Shown: positions 59,880 to 64,000 of the stretch, in pieces
Layout of the letters: each line of letters starts with the position of its first letter
Position numbering within the stretch: the stretch's first letter is position 1
Origin: Piscinibacter gummiphilus
Lineage (GTDB): Bacteria; Pseudomonadota; Gammaproteobacteria; Burkholderiales; Burkholderiaceae_C
Assembly (NCBI RefSeq): GCF_002116905.1
Contig: NZ_CP015118.1
Coordinates: forward strand, 5,022,001 to 5,086,000
Reading direction: 5' to 3'
Length of the DNA stretch: 64,000 nt
Notes under the pieces: generated by a model
Seen by the model: the letters and a program-made list of their open reading frames with translations, nothing else
The model's database searches: none
What the model was told of the DNA's origin: nothing
Translations under genes and position numbers: made by a program

Positions 59880-61187
59880 CATTGCTGTCCGGGGAAAGTT
59901 TGAGTGCTGAGCGGTAAGTTGTTGCGAGGGTTGGTGATTTGGGATAAATCCCAGAGCGCCAACTCGATCAACAAACCCCCGCAACATGCAAAGCATAAGC
60001 CGGTTCCACCAGTTCCTGAAGCTGCTCCCACGCGGGGCGTTCGACAAGGCAGTCGAGAGATACAACGCTGATCGGTACTGCAAGAGCTTCGACAGCTGGG
60101 GGCACTTGGTGGCGATGGTCTATGCCCAGGTGTCCAAGTCGAGTTCGCTGCGGGACATCGCGACCGGCTTCAACGCTCAGAGCAACCACCACTACCACTT
60201 GGGCGCGGGACGCCTGACGCACTCGACGCTGGGCGACGCCAACAAGCGCCGTGACTGGCGAGTGTTCGGCGACACGGCTCGAGCGTTGATGAACATGCTC
60301 AAGCCGAAGGTGCGCAGGGAGTACAGCGACCTGCTATTCCTGATCGACTCGACGACGGTGAGCCTGAAGGGACGCGGCTTCGACGAGTGGGCGGCTCCGA
60401 CGAAGGTGCGCTCCACGCAGGGCCTGAAGCTGCACATGGTGTACGAGCACGGGAGTGCAACGCCCTGGTGGCAGAGCATGACGGCCACCAACGTCAACGA
60501 TCTGACGGCGGCGCTGCCCGTACCGATCGAGCGGGACGCCACCTACGTCTTCGACAAGGGGTACTACGACTTCAATTGGTGGCACGACATCGACGCTGAG
60601 GGCGCGCGGTTCGTGACCCGGTTCAAGATGAACGTGAAGTTGGAAGTGGTGGCGGAGCGGGAGATCGTAGAGGCAGACGAGGGCGTCATCCTCAAGGATC
60701 AAGTTGTTCGATTGACCAACCGCAGGCCCGGCGGTGGCCGATACAACCGCTACGTCGAACCGCTGCGTCGGATCGAAGTGCACCGGCCCGGCGACACGCC
60801 GCTGGTGTTCGCCAGCAACGATCTGAACGCACCCGCCGCAGAGATCGCAGCGCTCTACAAGGAGCGCTGGGCGGTGGAACTGTTCTTCAAGTGGATCAAG
60901 CAGAACCTGAACATCAAGAAGTTCTGCGCGCGAACAGAGAATGCTGTTCGGATCCAGGTGATGACGGCACTGATCACCTACCTGCTCCTGGTGCTGGAGC
61001 AGGCAGGAAAGCAGGGCGAGAGCAGCTTGCGAACGCGGTTGAACGAGTTGACAGCAACACTGTTCGAGCGAGTCGGGCGGCGCGAGAAAACCACCGAGAG
61101 CCGACGACGACGAACCGAGCTACGAGCCTTCAAGGCGGGCCAGATGGATCTGGCCTTCGCTTGATACAAGTTCCCCGGACAGCAATG
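59880..61187 (+). mobile_element. complete IS4-family insertion sequence, 1308 bp
   Basis: Both ends carry the 17-bp terminal inverted repeat CATTGCTGTCCGGGGAA (59880-59896, and inverted ending at 61187). A 10-bp direct target duplication GGCGTTCTCC flanks it. One intact transposase gene fills it. A TGGGAT-AA-ATCCCA dyad (59940-59953) sits between the left end and the transposase and might bind the transposase or form an RNA hairpin. Perfect ends and duplication imply a recent, possibly still active, insertion. AT content is higher than in the flanks. Confidence 0.95.
59986..61164 (+). CDS. IS4-family DDE transposase
   Basis: A 392-residue transposase with an N-terminal DUF4372-like region (SRFHQFLKLLPRGAFDKAVE) and an RNase-H-fold core. 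The catalytic triad is D121 (LIDSTTVSL), D190 (VFDKGYYDF) and E298; the IS4 signature Y-x2-R-x3-E-x6-K is complete at Y291, R294, E298 and K305 (YKERWAVELFFKWIK). Full length, no frameshift, so probably functional. Confidence 0.95.
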   Translation: MQSISRFHQFLKLLPRGAFDKAVERYNADRYCKSFDSWGHLVAMVYAQVSKSSSLRDIATGFNAQSNHHYHLGAGRLTHSTLGDANKRRDWRVFGDTARALMNMLKPKVRREYSDLLFLIDSTTVSLKGRGFDEWAAPTKVRSTQGLKLHMVYEHGSATPWWQSMTATNVNDLTAALPVPIERDATYVFDKGYYDFNWWHDIDAEGARFVTRFKMNVKLEVVAEREIVEADEGVILKDQVVRLTNRRPGGGRYNRYVEPLRRIEVHRPGDTPLVFASNDLNAPAAEIAALYKERWAVELFFKWIKQNLNIKKFCARTENAVRIQVMTALITYLLLVLEQAGKQGESSLRTRLNELTATLFERVGRREKTTESRRRRTELRAFKAGQMDLAFA

Positions 61188-61197
61188 GGCGTTCTCC
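61188..61197. other. right target-site duplication of the insertion sequence
   Basis: GGCGTTCTCC, identical to 59870-59879; followed by GGGATGAC, which completes the REP-like palindrome TCCCGG-CGTTCT-CCGGGA in the empty site. Confidence 0.9.
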
Positions 61198-61231
61198 GGG
61201 ATGACATGCTGGTGGCCGGGGCCGACCGCCC

Positions 61232-62144
61232 TCAGGCCAGCAACCTCACCTTCGAGATCGCCAGCGACGCCGCCGCATTGCGCGTCTCCACCCCGAGCTT
61301 CTCGAACACGTGCTCGAGGTGCTTCTTCACCGTGGCCGGGCTGCTGCCGAGGATGTCGCCGATGTCCCGGTTGGTCTTGCCCTTGGCCACCCAGTACAGC
61401 ACCTCGGCCTCCTTCATCGTCAGCTTGAAGGTCTGCTGCAGCGACTGCACGACGGCCGCGTCGGAGACCTCGCGCATCACCACCAGCCAGTCGTCGTCCG
61501 CGGTGCGCTGCTGCAGCGACAGCACGAGCTGGCGTTCGTCGTGCGCCACCGTCAGCGGCCGCGGTTCGCCGGCGGTCTGCGAACGCAGCCACTCCAGCAC
61601 CTCCGGCGGCACCTGCCCCACCGGGGCCTCGAAGTAGCGCAGCATCAGGTCGCGCGCGAGCGGGGTCTGCCACACCGCCTTGCCCACCGTCAGCGCGTCG
61701 TCCGCATGGATGGCCATGGTCGCGTGCCCGAACGCGTCGAGCGCGTTGCGGGCCTGGCGTGCCTGGCGGGCACTCTGCAGGTGCACCGTCATGCGGGCCA
61801 GCACCTCCATCGGCCGGATGGGTTTGGTGACGTAGTCGACCCCACCCGCGCCGTAGGCGGCCACCACGTGTTCGGTTTCGGTGAGGCCCGTCATGAAGAT
61901 GACCGGGATGTGGGCCGTCTCCGAATGCGCCTTCAGCCGGCGCGCCACCTCGAAGCCGTCCATGCCCGGCATCATCGCGTCGAGCAGCACGATGTCGGGC
62001 AGGGCCTGCGCGGCGCGCTGCAGCGCCTGTTCGCCGTTGGTGGCCACGAGCACGGTGTAGCCGGCCTCGTCCAGCGCGTCGTGCAGCACCGACAGGTTGT
62101 CGGGCATGTCGTCGACGACCAGCACGAGGTCGGAGGTGCTGCGG

Positions 62145-62164
<20 letters not shown>
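61232..62164 (-). CDS. response regulator with LuxR-type DNA-binding domain
   Basis: A 310-residue regulator. Receiver at residues about 13-130: VVDDMPDN, phospho-acceptor in VLLDAMMPGMDGFEVARR, threonine in FMTGLT and lysine in VTKPIRP. A central ~90-residue linker follows, then a LuxR helix-turn-helix (LTMKEAEVLYWVAKGKTNRD, then SSPATVKKHLEHVFEKLGVE). The start overlaps the 3' end of the hybrid kinase gene by 20 bp, so they form an operon and probably a phosphorelay. Target genes unknown. Confidence 0.9.

Positions 62165-64000
<1,836 letters not shown>

Noticed and set aside
59855..61231. Truncation of the HEAT-like gene by the insertion sequence
   Set aside because: Its stop codon lies 15 bp before the left target duplication, and the joined empty site has no continuing frame of note before the next gene.

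Overview
The window is high-GC DNA with dense, short-spaced operons, many GTG/TTG starts and many ATGA-type stop/start overlaps. Gene content (urtABCDE plus ureD, the FKBP-ispH pair, DUF4148, a nitrate-reductase-associated protein, MmsAB, many LysR and hybrid two-component genes) suggests a betaproteobacterium of the Burkholderiales (Rhizobacter/Piscinibacter/Roseateles-like). This placement is inference from gene families, not from a marker tree.

Layout. 1-6 kb: 3' part of a HipA/YjjJ-like kinase, then a valine-catabolism block (mmsB, mmsA, branched-chain amino-acid binding protein) divergent from a LysR regulator. 6-11.2 kb: Cu/Zn superoxide dismutase and three signalling genes (a receiver protein with a degenerate ATPase-like N-terminus, a PAS-PAS hybrid kinase, a single-domain receiver). 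11.2-15 kb: two tandem PhoA-type alkaline phosphatases and a secreted His/Asp-rich protein. 15.1-19 kb: an overlapping zinc-peptidase / LuxR-type regulator / FadE-like dehydrogenase string. 19-24.8 kb: a nitrate/molybdenum block, with an ANTAR regulator carrying two NIT/PilJ-like sensor segments, a divergent nitrate-reductase-associated gene, modABC and modE. 24.8-34.5 kb: gamma-glutamyltransferase, lipase-like and envelope proteins, an AraC regulator divergent from a methyltransferase, then small transport, protease, nucleotidyltransferase and cytochrome genes.

34.5-40.9 kb: candidate sRNA, nitroreductase, a remarkable run of tandem hairpins, tRNA-Ser(CGA), serS, ispH, fkpB, radC, an Smr-domain protein and a lone ureD. 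40.9-49 kb: DUF4148 protein, glutathione S-transferase, DUF4397 lipoprotein and the urea ABC transporter urtABCDE (minus strand). 49-58 kb: FAD monooxygenase, LysR divergent from an acyl-CoA ligase / acyl-CoA dehydrogenase / MFS / DUF599 / alkylsulfatase-like string. 58-64 kb: a repeat-rich protein flanked by REP-like palindromes, one split by a complete IS4-family element with a 10-bp target duplication, then a response regulator and a hybrid histidine kinase cut by the window edge.

The most interesting signals are the nitrate/molybdenum block with a hexaloop hairpin of ANTAR-target type in a leader, the hairpin array beside tRNA-Ser, the IS centred on a REP-like palindrome, and a possible ribosome-site-sequestering switch in front of urtA. 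No CRISPR array, phage region or conjugative element was seen.
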